Below are positions 6,086 through 14,058 of a stretch of 20,550 nt of DNA, in pieces. The DNA is from DAOVVL01 sp965603095 (GTDB taxonomy: Bacteria; Pseudomonadota; Alphaproteobacteria; Rhodospirillales; Magnetovibrionaceae). Location: positions 1 to 20,550 of the forward strand of contig CBFDBQ010000040.1 of assembly GCA_965603095.1 (NCBI GenBank). Reading direction: 5' to 3'. The notes under the pieces are model-generated. The model saw only the letters and a list, made by a program, of their open reading frames with translations. It made no database searches and was not told where the DNA came from. The translations under genes were made by a program, and so were the position numbers. Each line of letters opens with the position of its first letter. The stretch's first letter is position 1.

Positions 6086-7143
6086 TTAGGTTTTGCGCCA
6101 ATTCCCAATCTTTTTTTAAGCACAGCACTTAACGGTACAATTTGAAACCCCCGCGCCCGGGCCTGGGGCAACCACTGGGCAAGGGCATCTATGGTGGCCT
6201 CGCGTGGGTGACCAATGGCTATGGACATACCCCGACGCATGGCCAATGCCTCGACCTCGGCTAATTGTTTATTTATTGCGGGTACTTTGGGTTCGTTATC
6301 TAAAAACACGTTACGCTCCAAATGGGGGACGCCAAGTTCGCTGGCTACCACCGGGCCAACTGTTTTTGCGCTAGTACGCGAATCAAGGAACATTAATCCA
6401 CGTTTGTGAACCTCTTGCATAACGACTGTCATTCCATCTTTATCTTCGGTAAAACGACTTCCCATGTGGTTATTGATACCAATATATCCTTCAAACCTAT
6501 CCATACCCCATGAAACAAGATTGCGAAGCTCATCTTCATCCATGCCAGACATCAACACATTTGGTCCAGCATCAACGTTTTTTGAGCTGGGCTCCATGGA
6601 AACATGAAGCATAAGTTCATGCCCACTATCCTGCGCGGTGCGCGTTTGTTTTGGCAGTTCGTCGGCATAGGTAAGAAATGCAAGTGTAAGCGGTGGTGGC
6701 AGTTGCCATATTTTTTTAGACCTATCCCTATCTACACCCATATCATCGATTACAATGGCAATTAACGGGCCACTGCCACTGTCATTATAAGAAATAGAAT
6801 TTTTAATCCATGTCGGGCTATTGCCATCAATAATGCTAGGCACAACCATGGCAAGGCTGCCGTTCGTTTTATGTGATGGATCATAAACATCATCGGGTAA
6901 TTTTTCTTCGTATGCTTTCCACGGTGTAAATGGATTTGGACGATTTACCTTAAAAGATGATTTGCCATCTGTGGGCGGGCTGAATGCACCCCTGCTACCA
7001 TCGGCTACGGTATTGTTACCGTTAGCACCAAAAATATTATCGGCAACCCAATAGCCGCCCACGCCAGCCAATGCCACCGCCAAAATAAATGCGGGCAAAA
7101 TAAATCTACTAGATAGGTTGCGTGATTTAGTTTTTTTTACCAT
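6082..7143 (-). CDS. Divergent polysaccharide deacetylase (YibQ family)
   Basis: 353-residue membrane-anchored protein with a TIM-barrel-like polysaccharide deacetylase-related domain of the YibQ/DUF610 family; its true substrate is not well established. A basic N-terminus is followed by one membrane segment (about 13-35, FILPAFILAVALAGVGGYWV), then a low-complexity linker. The domain (about 125-350) shows IAIVIDDMGVD, ELMLHVSMEP, GYIGINNHMGSRFTED, LMFLDSRTS and MSIAIGHPREATIDAL, the conserved family blocks with putative catalytic Asp and His residues. No strong ribosome binding site precedes the ATG. It starts 20 bp after the cueR stop, so it is probably transcribed with copA-cueR. Its link to copper is unclear: the family is usually found near envelope and murein hydrolase (EnvC, CtpA) genes. 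Its 3' end carries the promoter for copZ. Confidence 0.88.
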   Translation of the reverse strand: MVKKTKSRNLSSRFILPAFILAVALAGVGGYWVADNIFGANGNNTVADGSRGAFSPPTDGKSSFKVNRPNPFTPWKAYEEKLPDDVYDPSHKTNGSLAMVVPSIIDGNSPTWIKNSISYNDSGSGPLIAIVIDDMGVDRDRSKKIWQLPPPLTLAFLTYADELPKQTRTAQDSGHELMLHVSMEPSSKNVDAGPNVLMSGMDEDELRNLVSWGMDRFEGYIGINNHMGSRFTEDKDGMTVVMQEVHKRGLMFLDSRTSAKTVGPVVASELGVPHLERNVFLDNEPKVPAINKQLAEVEALAMRRGMSIAIGHPREATIDALAQWLPQARARGFQIVPLSAVLKKRLGIGAKPN

Positions 7144-7163
7144 TACATTGAGACTATGCGGAA

Positions 7164-7592
7164 TTACTCTGCCGCGCTACCCACCTCATCACCTAGGTCG
7201 TCGCTATCCTTGGCCAAGTCGTCAAGTATTGGGCAATCGGGACGATCATCACCATGGCAACACTTGGTCAAGTTTTTTAACGTTCCAACAATACTTTGCA
7301 TCTCAATAATTTTTTTTTCAATCTCGGCAATATGTTTGGTGGCTATGGATTTTACATCGGCTGATGCGCGCCCACCGTTTATCCACAAATCTAACAAGGC
7401 TGAAACCTCTCCAACGCTAAACCCCAAACTTCTGGATCGTTTTATGAACCTTAGAACCTGTACGTCTTTTTTATCATAATCACGATAACCATTGGCGGCC
7501 CGGCCAGCCGGTGGAATAAGACCAACCTGCTCGTAATAACGAATTGTTTTGGCTGGAACCCCAGACATTTTTGATGCATTTCCAATATTCAT
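7164..7592 (-). CDS. cueR: CueR/HmrR, MerR-family Cu+-responsive activator
   Basis: Cytoplasmic copper sensor that activates copA-type promoters by untwisting the DNA between -35 and -10. The product has 142 residues. The winged-helix N-terminus reads MNIGNASKMSGVPAKTIRYY, the MerR signature (RYYEQVGLIPP). A long dimerisation helix follows. The metal-binding loop is CCHGDDRPDCPIL with C112 and C120 at the same positions as the two Cu+ ligands of E. coli CueR. Ser77 in RASADVK corresponds to the Ser77 that marks sensors of +1 metal ions. An extra C111 is present. It begins 1 bp after the copA stop (TAA-A-ATG), so it is translated with copA and expected to be autoregulated from the copA promoter. 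Au+ or Ag+ sensing is also typical of the family. Confidence 0.93.
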   Translation of the reverse strand: MNIGNASKMSGVPAKTIRYYEQVGLIPPAGRAANGYRDYDKKDVQVLRFIKRSRSLGFSVGEVSALLDLWINGGRASADVKSIATKHIAEIEKKIIEMQSIVGTLKNLTKCCHGDDRPDCPILDDLAKDSDDLGDEVGSAAE

Positions 7593-7593
7593 T

Positions 7594-10005
7594 TTAAGAT
7601 CTACCTTTCCAGCGTTTTAACAATAATGAATTACTAACTACCGAAACACTGCTCAATGCCATAGCTGCACCCGCAATTATCGGGTTAAGCAAACCCATTG
7701 CGGCCAATGGAAGGGCAACAACGTTATAGAAAAAAGCCCAAAAAAGATTTTGTCTGATTTTCATAACCGTTGCCTTTGATACCTTTACCGCATTGGCCAC
7801 TAATTCGGGGTCGCCGCGCATAAGGGTAATACCTGCGGTGTGCATGGCAACATCGGTGCCGCCGCCCATGGCCATACCGACATCGGCCATGGCCAGCGCC
7901 GGCGCGTCATTAACCCCATCACCAACCATGGCAACCGTGTGACCGGCCCCTTTTAGGCGTTCAATCTCAGCCGCCTTACCATCGGGTAACACCTCGGCGA
8001 TTACGTCATCTTTATCCAGACCAATTGATTTTGCTATTGCCTCTGCTGTCTGCTGGTTATCACCCGTAAGCATAATCGGGCGAATGCCATTATCTTTCAG
8101 CAATTGAACTGCGCTTGTGGAATTTTTCTTCGCCATATCGCCAACCGCTACATATCCCGCAAGCTGTATGGCATCGCCACCTTCTATGGCCGCCCAAATA
8201 ACACTTTGGCCATTTTTTTCAATGTTGGTTGCGGCTTCATTAAACAAAGAAATATCAATTTCTTTTTCTTCCATCAGGCGGCGGCTACCAATTAATACGG
8301 TTTTGCCACCCACTACCGCCTCAACCCCACGCCCCACAAGGGCGCGGAATTGTTCTGGCTCGTTTATATTGATCCCCTTATTATTTGTATAAACCGTAAT
8401 GGCACGGGCCAATGGATGCTCGCTTCCTTTTTGTGCCGTTGCCATAATGCTCAACAGATTATCTTCGCTCATATCTATGGGGTGAGCATCTACAACCGTG
8501 GGCTTGCCTTCGGTCAGTGTTCCGGTTTTATCAAACACCACAACATCAATTTTATGCGAAAGCTCTAATGCGCTAGCATCTTTAATTAATATTCCACTTG
8601 CGGCCGCGCTTCCGGTGCCAACCATTATGGCGGTTGGTGTTGCCAAACCCAATGCACAGGGGCAAGCAATAACCAAAACCGTAACCGCATTAATAAGTCC
8701 GATTTCCCAACCAGCACCCATCAACCACCATGTGCCCCATGTTCCAAACGCTATTAAAATAACCGCCGGAACAAACACCGCCGCAATTTGATCGACCAAT
8801 TTTTGTACCGGTGCCTTTGATGCCTGCGCCCCCTGTATCATACGAATAATTGCGCTAAGGGTTGATTCTGCGCCAACGGTAGTTGCCCGAACACGAACCA
8901 TGCCATCGGCGTTTATGGAACCGCCAACAACCTTGTCATCAACCGATTTTAGGGCGGGCAGGCTTTCGCCCGTTAGTAACGCTTCATCTACGCTGGTTTG
9001 TCCTTTGATAATTATTCCATCAACCGCAACCCGTTCGCCCGGGCGCACAACAACCACATCACCAGAACTTATGCTCGATGCGGGAACCTCAACCTCTGAA
9101 CCGTCCGATGAAACCACCATGGCGGTTGCGGGTTTTAATTTCATCAACGCACGAATTGCCCCGGTGGTTCCACGCTTGGCCCTGCTTTCAAGGAACTTGC
9201 CCAAAAGAATTAATGTTAATACCGCAGCCGAGGCTTCAAAATATAAATGCCCTTCCATGCTTGAAATAACTCGCCATGCACTTAACGACCATGCCGCCAT
9301 GGTTCCCATAACCACAAGCAAATCCATATTGCCGCTTCCGGCCTTTAAAGATTTCCATGCGGGGTTATAAAAACGAAACCCAAAATAAAATTGAACTATG
9401 GATGCCAGCCCCATTTGAATAATGCCGGGTATTTCATAATTAACGCCCGCAAGCATCCATACCATTTGCAAAACCAATGGGATGGTAAGCAATGCTGAGC
9501 CAATAAAGTTTATGTAATCTTTCTTTAGCCGCTTTGCCGCGCGCATGTCATCGGCGCTGCCAAATTCTTCAGCGTTTTCTATTACGCTTGCCTTGTAGCC
9601 AGATTTTTCAACCGCACGAATAATATCAACCGCACTTGCACCGCCCGCAGGAACAACCACACGGGCGGTTTCGTCAGCCAGATTTACCGCTACGCTTTTA
9701 ATTCCTGAAAGTTTTTCGATTGCTTTTTCAATCCGCGCTACGCATGAAGCGCAGGTCATGCCGTCTATGGAAAAATCTAAATCCCTGTCGGGTACACTGA
9801 ACCCGGTCTTTACAATTGTTTCGCTTATTTTGGCCGCATCGACCAAAGCTGGATCAAATTCAATGTCGGCGGTTTCGGCCGCCAGATTAACTGCGGCAAC
9901 GGCCACGCCATCAACCTTGATTAGTTGGCGTTCAATGCGACCCGCGCATGAAGCACACGTCATGCCTTCTACCGGTAAGGACAGATGGATTAAATTTGCG
10001 GGCAT
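7594..10005 (-). CDS. copA: Cu+-exporting P1B-type ATPase CopA
   Basis: Inner-membrane pump that exports Cu+ from cytoplasm to periplasm using ATP. The chosen start MPANLIHLSLPVEGMTC gives 803 residues. Two N-terminal HMA domains each carry GMTCASC (C17/C20 and C85/C88). Eight membrane helices are expected. Further hallmarks are actuator motif LLTGES (TGE 345-347), transmembrane metal site CPC (448-450), phosphorylation motif DKTGT (D492), the SEHPLA motif (HP 530-531), GDGVNDAP (695-700), and the Cu+-specific YN (760-761) and MxxSS (782-786) in the last two helices. These identify the Cu+ (1B-1) subgroup. A further in-frame Met 13 codons upstream lies inside the operator and was rejected; GGAAGG 11 nt before 10005 fits the chosen start. 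It heads copA-cueR-deacetylase, directly behind a CueR operator. Confidence 0.96.
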   Translation of the reverse strand: MPANLIHLSLPVEGMTCASCAGRIERQLIKVDGVAVAAVNLAAETADIEFDPALVDAAKISETIVKTGFSVPDRDLDFSIDGMTCASCVARIEKAIEKLSGIKSVAVNLADETARVVVPAGGASAVDIIRAVEKSGYKASVIENAEEFGSADDMRAAKRLKKDYINFIGSALLTIPLVLQMVWMLAGVNYEIPGIIQMGLASIVQFYFGFRFYNPAWKSLKAGSGNMDLLVVMGTMAAWSLSAWRVISSMEGHLYFEASAAVLTLILLGKFLESRAKRGTTGAIRALMKLKPATAMVVSSDGSEVEVPASSISSGDVVVVRPGERVAVDGIIIKGQTSVDEALLTGESLPALKSVDDKVVGGSINADGMVRVRATTVGAESTLSAIIRMIQGAQASKAPVQKLVDQIAAVFVPAVILIAFGTWGTWWLMGAGWEIGLINAVTVLVIACPCALGLATPTAIMVGTGSAAASGILIKDASALELSHKIDVVVFDKTGTLTEGKPTVVDAHPIDMSEDNLLSIMATAQKGSEHPLARAITVYTNNKGININEPEQFRALVGRGVEAVVGGKTVLIGSRRLMEEKEIDISLFNEAATNIEKNGQSVIWAAIEGGDAIQLAGYVAVGDMAKKNSTSAVQLLKDNGIRPIMLTGDNQQTAEAIAKSIGLDKDDVIAEVLPDGKAAEIERLKGAGHTVAMVGDGVNDAPALAMADVGMAMGGGTDVAMHTAGITLMRGDPELVANAVKVSKATVMKIRQNLFWAFFYNVVALPLAAMGLLNPIIAGAAMALSSVSVVSNSLLLKRWKGRS

Positions 10006-10014
10006 GATATTTAT

Positions 10015-10037
10015 AACCTTCCAGTTTAGGGGAAAGT
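10015..10037 (-). promoter_or_regulatory. Second, degenerate CueR-like half-site in the copA leader
   Basis: AACCTTCCAGT (10015-10025, plus strand) repeats exactly the left arm of the copA operator (10046-10056), 31 bp or about three helical turns away. It is followed by GGAAAGT (10031-10037), giving an imperfect dyad with an 8-bp instead of 7-bp gap. On the transcript the GGAAGG also serves as the likely ribosome binding site of copA, so chance resemblance is a real alternative. Confidence 0.35.
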
Positions 10038-10039
10038 AT

Positions 10040-10070
10040 AGCATGAACCTTCCAGTGACTGGAAGGTCAA
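10040..10070 (-). promoter_or_regulatory. CueR operator/promoter of copA
   Basis: On the minus strand: -35 TTGACC (10070-10065), a 19-bp spacer, weak -10 CATGCT (10045-10040). Between them lies a 21-bp dyad (10047-10067) made of ACCTTCCAGT and ACTGGAAGGT around one central base, a perfect inverted repeat. This closely matches the known CueR-type pattern (ACCTTCC-N7-GGAAGGT with a 19-bp spacer) seen at E. coli copA. The transcript would start near 10033, about 28 nt before the copA ATG. Confidence 0.92.
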
Positions 10071-10196
10071 AGCATTTTCTAACTGCCCCGAAACGGCTAA
10101 AAAGCTTTGTTTTATTGGTATTTCAAGGCATTCTGTGGCCAACAAAAATCAAGCGCCCTTACAAACTGCGAATTTAAGGTAAGTTATTGAAATAAA

Positions 10197-10784
10197 ATGT
10201 TTTTATTAATCGACAACTACGACAGCTTTACCTACAACCTGCTCCATTTTTTAGGCGAGCTGGGAGCTGATGTGGTGGTTAGGCGAAACGATGCCATTAC
10301 AACTGCTGAAGCCATTGCCATGAAACCACAAGGAATAGTCATCTCACCGGGGCCGTGCGATCCACCCCAGGCTGGTATCTGCCTTGACCTACTGGCGGCC
10401 TTGCCCGATAGCATGCCTATTTTTGGGGTTTGCCTTGGTCATCAATCCATTGCCCAACATTTTGGTGCAAGCATTGTTCGTGCGCCCAAACCCATGCACG
10501 GCAAAGTCGATACAATAAATCATAATGGCCAAGGCATATTTCAGGGCGTGCCCTCACCGCTTGAAGCAACCCGCTATCATTCCCTTACCATAGACCCCGC
10601 GACCATGCCCGATTGCCTTGCGGTTACTGCCAGCAGTGATGATGGCGTGATACAAGGCATTGCCCATAAAACTAGGCCCATGTTTGGTGTTCAGTTTCAT
10701 CCTGAAAGCATCGCCTCTGAACACGGCCATGATATTTTGAAAAACTTTATTGATATTTCCAGTTCGCGAAAGGCTGCGGCATGA
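10197..10784 (+). CDS. trpG: Anthranilate synthase component II (glutamine amidotransferase)
   Basis: Supplies ammonia from glutamine to TrpE for anthranilate synthesis. 195 residues, normal for a stand-alone TrpG. The N-terminus MFLLIDNYDSFTYNLLHFLG is the family signature. The class I amidotransferase triad is present: Cys79 in PIFGVCLGHQ, His168 and Glu170 in GVQFHPESIASEHG. The oxyanion-hole loop VISPGPCDPPQAG is also intact. No PabA-specific feature separates it, so it may also serve folate synthesis as some dual-use subunits do. The ribosome binding site is weak; an AAGG lies about 18 nt upstream of the ATG. It is separated from trpE by the minus-strand copper block and presumably has its own promoter in 10071-10196, which I could not pin down. 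Its stop overlaps the trpD start by 4 bp (ATGA). Confidence 0.95.
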   Translation: MFLLIDNYDSFTYNLLHFLGELGADVVVRRNDAITTAEAIAMKPQGIVISPGPCDPPQAGICLDLLAALPDSMPIFGVCLGHQSIAQHFGASIVRAPKPMHGKVDTINHNGQGIFQGVPSPLEATRYHSLTIDPATMPDCLAVTASSDDGVIQGIAHKTRPMFGVQFHPESIASEHGHDILKNFIDISSSRKAAA

Positions 10785-11842
10785 ACGAGATACCAACCGC
10801 ATTAAAACCAATTTTAAACAAAGTCGCTGATGGCGAAGTCTTATCTGCCGCTGAAGCCGAAGAAGCGTTTGACATAATAATGTCAGGCGGTGCTACCACT
10901 GCGCAAATCGCAGGGTTCCTTATGGCGTTGCGCACACGAGGTGAAACCGTTGATGAAATAACCGCCGCGGTAAAAACCATGCGGGCAAAAATGTTATCCA
11001 TTCCCGCACCGCCCGGTGCCATGGATATTGTTGGCACAGGTGGTGATGGTTCCGGCACATATAATATTTCAACTGCTGCGGCCATTGTAACGGCATCTTG
11101 CGGTGTGCCTGTGGCCAAACACGGCAACCGTGCGCTTTCATCTAAATCGGGGGCATCCGATGTGTTGGGTGCATTGGGCATCAACATCGATTGCAATATG
11201 GATTTGGTAAAACGCGCATTGGCTGAAGCCGGAATTTGTTTTTTAATGGCACCGCGCCATCACAGCGCAATAAAACACGTTATGCCCGCGAGAATTGAAT
11301 TGGGCGTTCGGACAATTTTTAATATTCTCGGCCCCCTTTCCAACCCGGCCAATGTTAAACGACAAATGAGCGGTGCATTTGCAAAAGAATGGATTGTTCC
11401 CATGGCTCAGACCCTTGGCAATTTAGGCAGCGAAATGGCATGGGTTGTTCATGGTTCAGACGGGCTTGATGAAATAACCACAACCGGAAAAACATTTGTT
11501 GCCCAATTAAAAGACGGCAAGGTAACAGAGTTTGAAATATCGCCAGCTGATGCCGGAATTGATTTAGCAAAACCAGAAGACCTAAAAGGTGGCGACGCCC
11601 AGCACAATGCAAAAGCATTAACCGAATTGCTAGAAGGTGAAACCGGGCCCTATCGCGACATAGTTATTTTAAATGCGGCCGCATCGTTAATGGTGGCAGG
11701 CAAGGTTGGTAATCTTAAATCCGGTGCCGAAATGGCGGCGGCGGCTATTGATAATAAAAAAGCATTAGATACTCTTGAAAGCCTTATTAACATTACCAAC
11801 GAACCGGTTGGCGGCGATCTTGATGATGAAGTTGGTGGGTAA
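10781..11842 (+). CDS. trpD: Anthranilate phosphoribosyltransferase
   Basis: Second step of tryptophan synthesis: transfers phosphoribose from PRPP to anthranilate. 353 residues. The PRPP/Mg-binding glycine-rich loop is DIVGTGGDGSGTYNISTAAA. The second signature is VAKHGNRALSSKSGASDVLG, both near-identical to the family consensus. Later blocks include APRHHSAIKHVMPARIELGVRTIFNILGPLSNPA (given here as a position guide: about residues 160-195) and the GSDGLDEIT motif. The start overlaps the trpG stop in ATGA, indicating translational coupling. The trpC start follows 10 bp after the stop. Nothing unusual was seen. Confidence 0.97.
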   Translation: MNEIPTALKPILNKVADGEVLSAAEAEEAFDIIMSGGATTAQIAGFLMALRTRGETVDEITAAVKTMRAKMLSIPAPPGAMDIVGTGGDGSGTYNISTAAAIVTASCGVPVAKHGNRALSSKSGASDVLGALGINIDCNMDLVKRALAEAGICFLMAPRHHSAIKHVMPARIELGVRTIFNILGPLSNPANVKRQMSGAFAKEWIVPMAQTLGNLGSEMAWVVHGSDGLDEITTTGKTFVAQLKDGKVTEFEISPADAGIDLAKPEDLKGGDAQHNAKALTELLEGETGPYRDIVILNAAASLMVAGKVGNLKSGAEMAAAAIDNKKALDTLESLINITNEPVGGDLDDEVGG

Positions 11843-11852
11843 ACACCTTAAA

Positions 11853-12656
11853 ATGAGCGACATTCTTGAAAAAATTTGTAACCACAAGCGCCAACATATT
11901 GAGCACAAAAAATCTGAACGCTCGTTTGATGAAGTGATTGATGCGGCAAATGCTGCCAATCAAAATAACCCGACACGTGGTTTCATAGGCGCGCTGGAAG
12001 CCAAGGTCAGCCTCGGCCATTACGGCCTAATTGCCGAAATTAAAAAAGCATCACCGTCTAAAGGTTTAATCCGCGAAGATTTCAACCCTGCAAACCTTGC
12101 CCAAGATTACGAAAATGGTGGTGCCGCATGTTTAAGTGTGTTAACCGATGAGCCTTATTTTCAGGGATCGGATGAATATTTAATTCAAGCCCGTGATGCG
12201 GTATCCATTCCAGTTTTGCGTAAAGATTTTATGCTTGATGAATATCAGGTTTATGAAGCTCGTGCGTTAGGAGCTGATTGTATTTTGCTTATCATGGCGG
12301 CTCTTAGCGATGATGCGGCGGATGAACTTGAAGAAACTGCCAATAAAATAGACATGGATGTTTTGGTTGAGGTTCATAATGATATTGAAATGGAACGCGC
12401 GCTTAAACTTGGCACGAAACTTATCGGTATTAATAATCGCAACTTAAAAACACTGGAAGTTAACACCGCCACCACCGAAGAACTTGCCAGCATGGTTCCC
12501 GATGGCAAAATGTTAGTTTCCGAAAGCGGGCTTCACACACCTGGCGATTTACTGCGGATGAAAAATGCCGGGGCCAGTTGTTTTTTAATTGGTGAATCGT
12601 TAATGCGCGAAAGCGATGTGGAACAAGCCACCCGCAATTTACTGGCAGGCATATGA
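11853..12656 (+). CDS. trpC: Indole-3-glycerol phosphate synthase
   Basis: Fourth step of tryptophan synthesis, ring closure of CdRP to indole-3-glycerol phosphate. The (beta/alpha)8 enzyme has 267 residues from MSDILEKICNHKRQHIEHKK. Family blocks are AEIKKASPSKGLIREDF (catalytic and substrate-binding lysines), LSVLTDEPYFQGSDEYL, PVLRKDFMLDEYQVYEARA, GINNRNLKTLEV and VSESGLHTPGDL. An upstream in-frame Met lies within trpD and was rejected, since the chosen ATG gives the usual N-terminus 10 bp after trpD. The enzyme is monofunctional; no TrpF domain is fused and trpF is not in the window, nor are trpB and trpA, which usually sit elsewhere in alphaproteobacteria. Confidence 0.96.
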   Translation: MSDILEKICNHKRQHIEHKKSERSFDEVIDAANAANQNNPTRGFIGALEAKVSLGHYGLIAEIKKASPSKGLIREDFNPANLAQDYENGGAACLSVLTDEPYFQGSDEYLIQARDAVSIPVLRKDFMLDEYQVYEARALGADCILLIMAALSDDAADELEETANKIDMDVLVEVHNDIEMERALKLGTKLIGINNRNLKTLEVNTATTEELASMVPDGKMLVSESGLHTPGDLLRMKNAGASCFLIGESLMRESDVEQATRNLLAGI

Positions 12657-12694
12657 TTTAAAGACAAATTGAAGACAAAACGAAGGCAAAATGT

Positions 12695-13171
12695 ATGAGC
12701 GACCTAACCCACATAGATAAAGACGGCAATGCCCAGATGGTTGACGTTTCATCCAAAGATGCGACCCAGCGCACGGCAACGGCCAAGGGTTCGGTTGTAA
12801 TGTCAGCAGGTGCGCTTAAACGTATTTCTGATGGCGGGGTTAAAAAAGGTGACGTGTTGGGTGTTGCCCAGTTGGCGGGAATTATGGGGGCTAAAAAAAC
12901 ACCCGATCTAATTCCCCTTTGTCACCCCCTATCGCTTTCATCGGTAAAGGTTGAATTATCAATAAATGAAAACAAAAATGCAGTTGATATAACCGCTACT
13001 TGCAAACTGGTTGGTAAAACCGGGGTTGAGATGGAAGCGTTAACCGCCGTATCGGTTGCCGCATTAACCGTTTACGACATGTGCAAGGCAATAGATAAAA
13101 CCATGCGCATTACCGATGTACGTTTGGTGCATAAGGCCGGTGGCAAATCAGGTGAGTACTTATCTGACTAA
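12695..13171 (+). CDS. moaC: Cyclic pyranopterin monophosphate synthase (MoaC)
   Basis: Molybdenum cofactor biosynthesis: converts the MoaA product into cyclic pyranopterin monophosphate. 158 residues, standard length. Signature segments are LTHIDKDGNAQMVDVSSKDA at the start, the catalytic-site LIPLCHPLSLSSV, KTGVEMEALTAVSVAALTVYDMCKAIDK and the final HKAGGKSGEY. GAAGG about 8 nt before the ATG supports the start. It lies 38 bp after trpC, matching the alphaproteobacterial trpC-moaC order. The usual next gene, moeA, is absent: the FecR-domain gene on the other strand comes next, 37 bp away. Confidence 0.96.
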   Translation: MSDLTHIDKDGNAQMVDVSSKDATQRTATAKGSVVMSAGALKRISDGGVKKGDVLGVAQLAGIMGAKKTPDLIPLCHPLSLSSVKVELSINENKNAVDITATCKLVGKTGVEMEALTAVSVAALTVYDMCKAIDKTMRITDVRLVHKAGGKSGEYLSD

Positions 13172-13208
13172 GATTGGGCTGATCTAATATAGCTCCATAT
13201 CCGGTCAC

Positions 13209-13985
13209 TTATTTATGACGATCACGGCGGTCACGGTGACCACCACGATCACGCCGATCACGACGACCACGATCGCCATAACCACCCGATATCTTATCTT
13301 TATTGCTCTTCTCCATCAGGCCACCCTGCTTCAGGATGTCTATATTATCCTTGAACCGCGTCATCTCGCCTCTGGAGTCACCGATATCCTTGGGAACGTA
13401 AATGCCATCGGCAACCCTGGAAGGTTCGCCTCTTGAAACTCTAATATTTTGATTCTTGATGACAGAAATGTCATCGCCGCCTTGCGAACGAACCGAAAAC
13501 TGGCCATCTAACACATTGACCACAGTTTCACCATTGGGGGTTACAAAAATCAAAGCTTCACTGCCGCGAATGCCGATGTGCGCTAATGGCGTGATGATGG
13601 TGACCTCACCTTCGGTTATGCCCCCGGATACAAAGCGCATCACACCTATATTGAACTCATAAATCGCATCTGTTTTTCCGGTATTGGGGTTATAGACAAA
13701 CTCGTCGATGATCAGTTCGGCACGCTCGCCAATATATAGCTCAGTATTGTCTTTCATTTCTATCAGCACAGCCGCGTTGGTGGTGGTTTTGATAAGCTCG
13801 CCGAAGGTGATGTCATATCGCGGAAATTTGCGTGTCCAACCGCCGCCAAGGAACATTCCATAAACGCCGTTCATTACTTTTTTGACTTTTCCTATTGCAT
13901 TGGCATTGGTTGCAGCAGGTGCAACATCAACCATTAGCAACAATACTGACAGTGTAATTATCAAAAATGGCAAAAAACGTTTCAT
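13209..13985 (-). CDS. Secreted FecR-domain protein with Arg/Asp-rich tail
   Basis: 258-residue exported protein, role unknown. The signal peptide (MKRFLPFLIITLSVLLLMVD ... APAA, about 25 residues) is followed by a FecR-type beta-rich domain (about 35-175). Recognisable blocks are AVLIEMKDNTELYIGERAEL, GVMRFVSGGI and TPLAHIGIRGSEALIFVTPNGETVVNVLDG, as in FecR-domain proteins that are exported and not linked to FecI/FecA signalling. It lacks the cytoplasmic anti-sigma N-terminus, and no sigma factor or TonB receptor gene is nearby. The tail is strongly basic and repetitive, ending GRRDRRDRGGHRDRRDRHK. AAGG about 8 nt before the ATG supports the start. It and the lipoprotein gene upstream occupy the usual moeA position. 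Confidence 0.82.
   Translation of the reverse strand: MKRFLPFLIITLSVLLLMVDVAPAATNANAIGKVKKVMNGVYGMFLGGGWTRKFPRYDITFGELIKTTTNAAVLIEMKDNTELYIGERAELIIDEFVYNPNTGKTDAIYEFNIGVMRFVSGGITEGEVTIITPLAHIGIRGSEALIFVTPNGETVVNVLDGQFSVRSQGGDDISVIKNQNIRVSRGEPSRVADGIYVPKDIGDSRGEMTRFKDNIDILKQGGLMEKSNKDKISGGYGDRGRRDRRDRGGHRDRRDRHK
13217..13277. repeat. Short degenerate tandem repeats encoding the RD-rich tail
   Basis: Repeated GATCACG / GGTCACG / GACCACG units encode the Arg-Asp-rich C-terminus of the FecR-domain protein. The units vary and are coding, so this is a low-complexity expansion rather than a mobile or CRISPR repeat. Confidence 0.6.
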
Positions 13986-14058
13986 GCCTGAACCTTCAAT
14001 GTAGAGCTTGGATCGCGACTCGTTTTTACAGCAAAACGCTAGATTAAAAAAATCAGAT

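Noticed and set aside
8900..9370. Open frame on the plus strand opposite copA
   Set aside because: Antisense to the conserved core of CopA, no recognisable protein features.
10071..10196. Trp leader-peptide attenuator before trpG
   Set aside because: No short ORF with clustered Trp codons and no terminator/antiterminator pair is visible.
13217..13277. CRISPR-like repeat cluster
   Set aside because: Units are very short, variable and in frame with a coding tail; no spacers.
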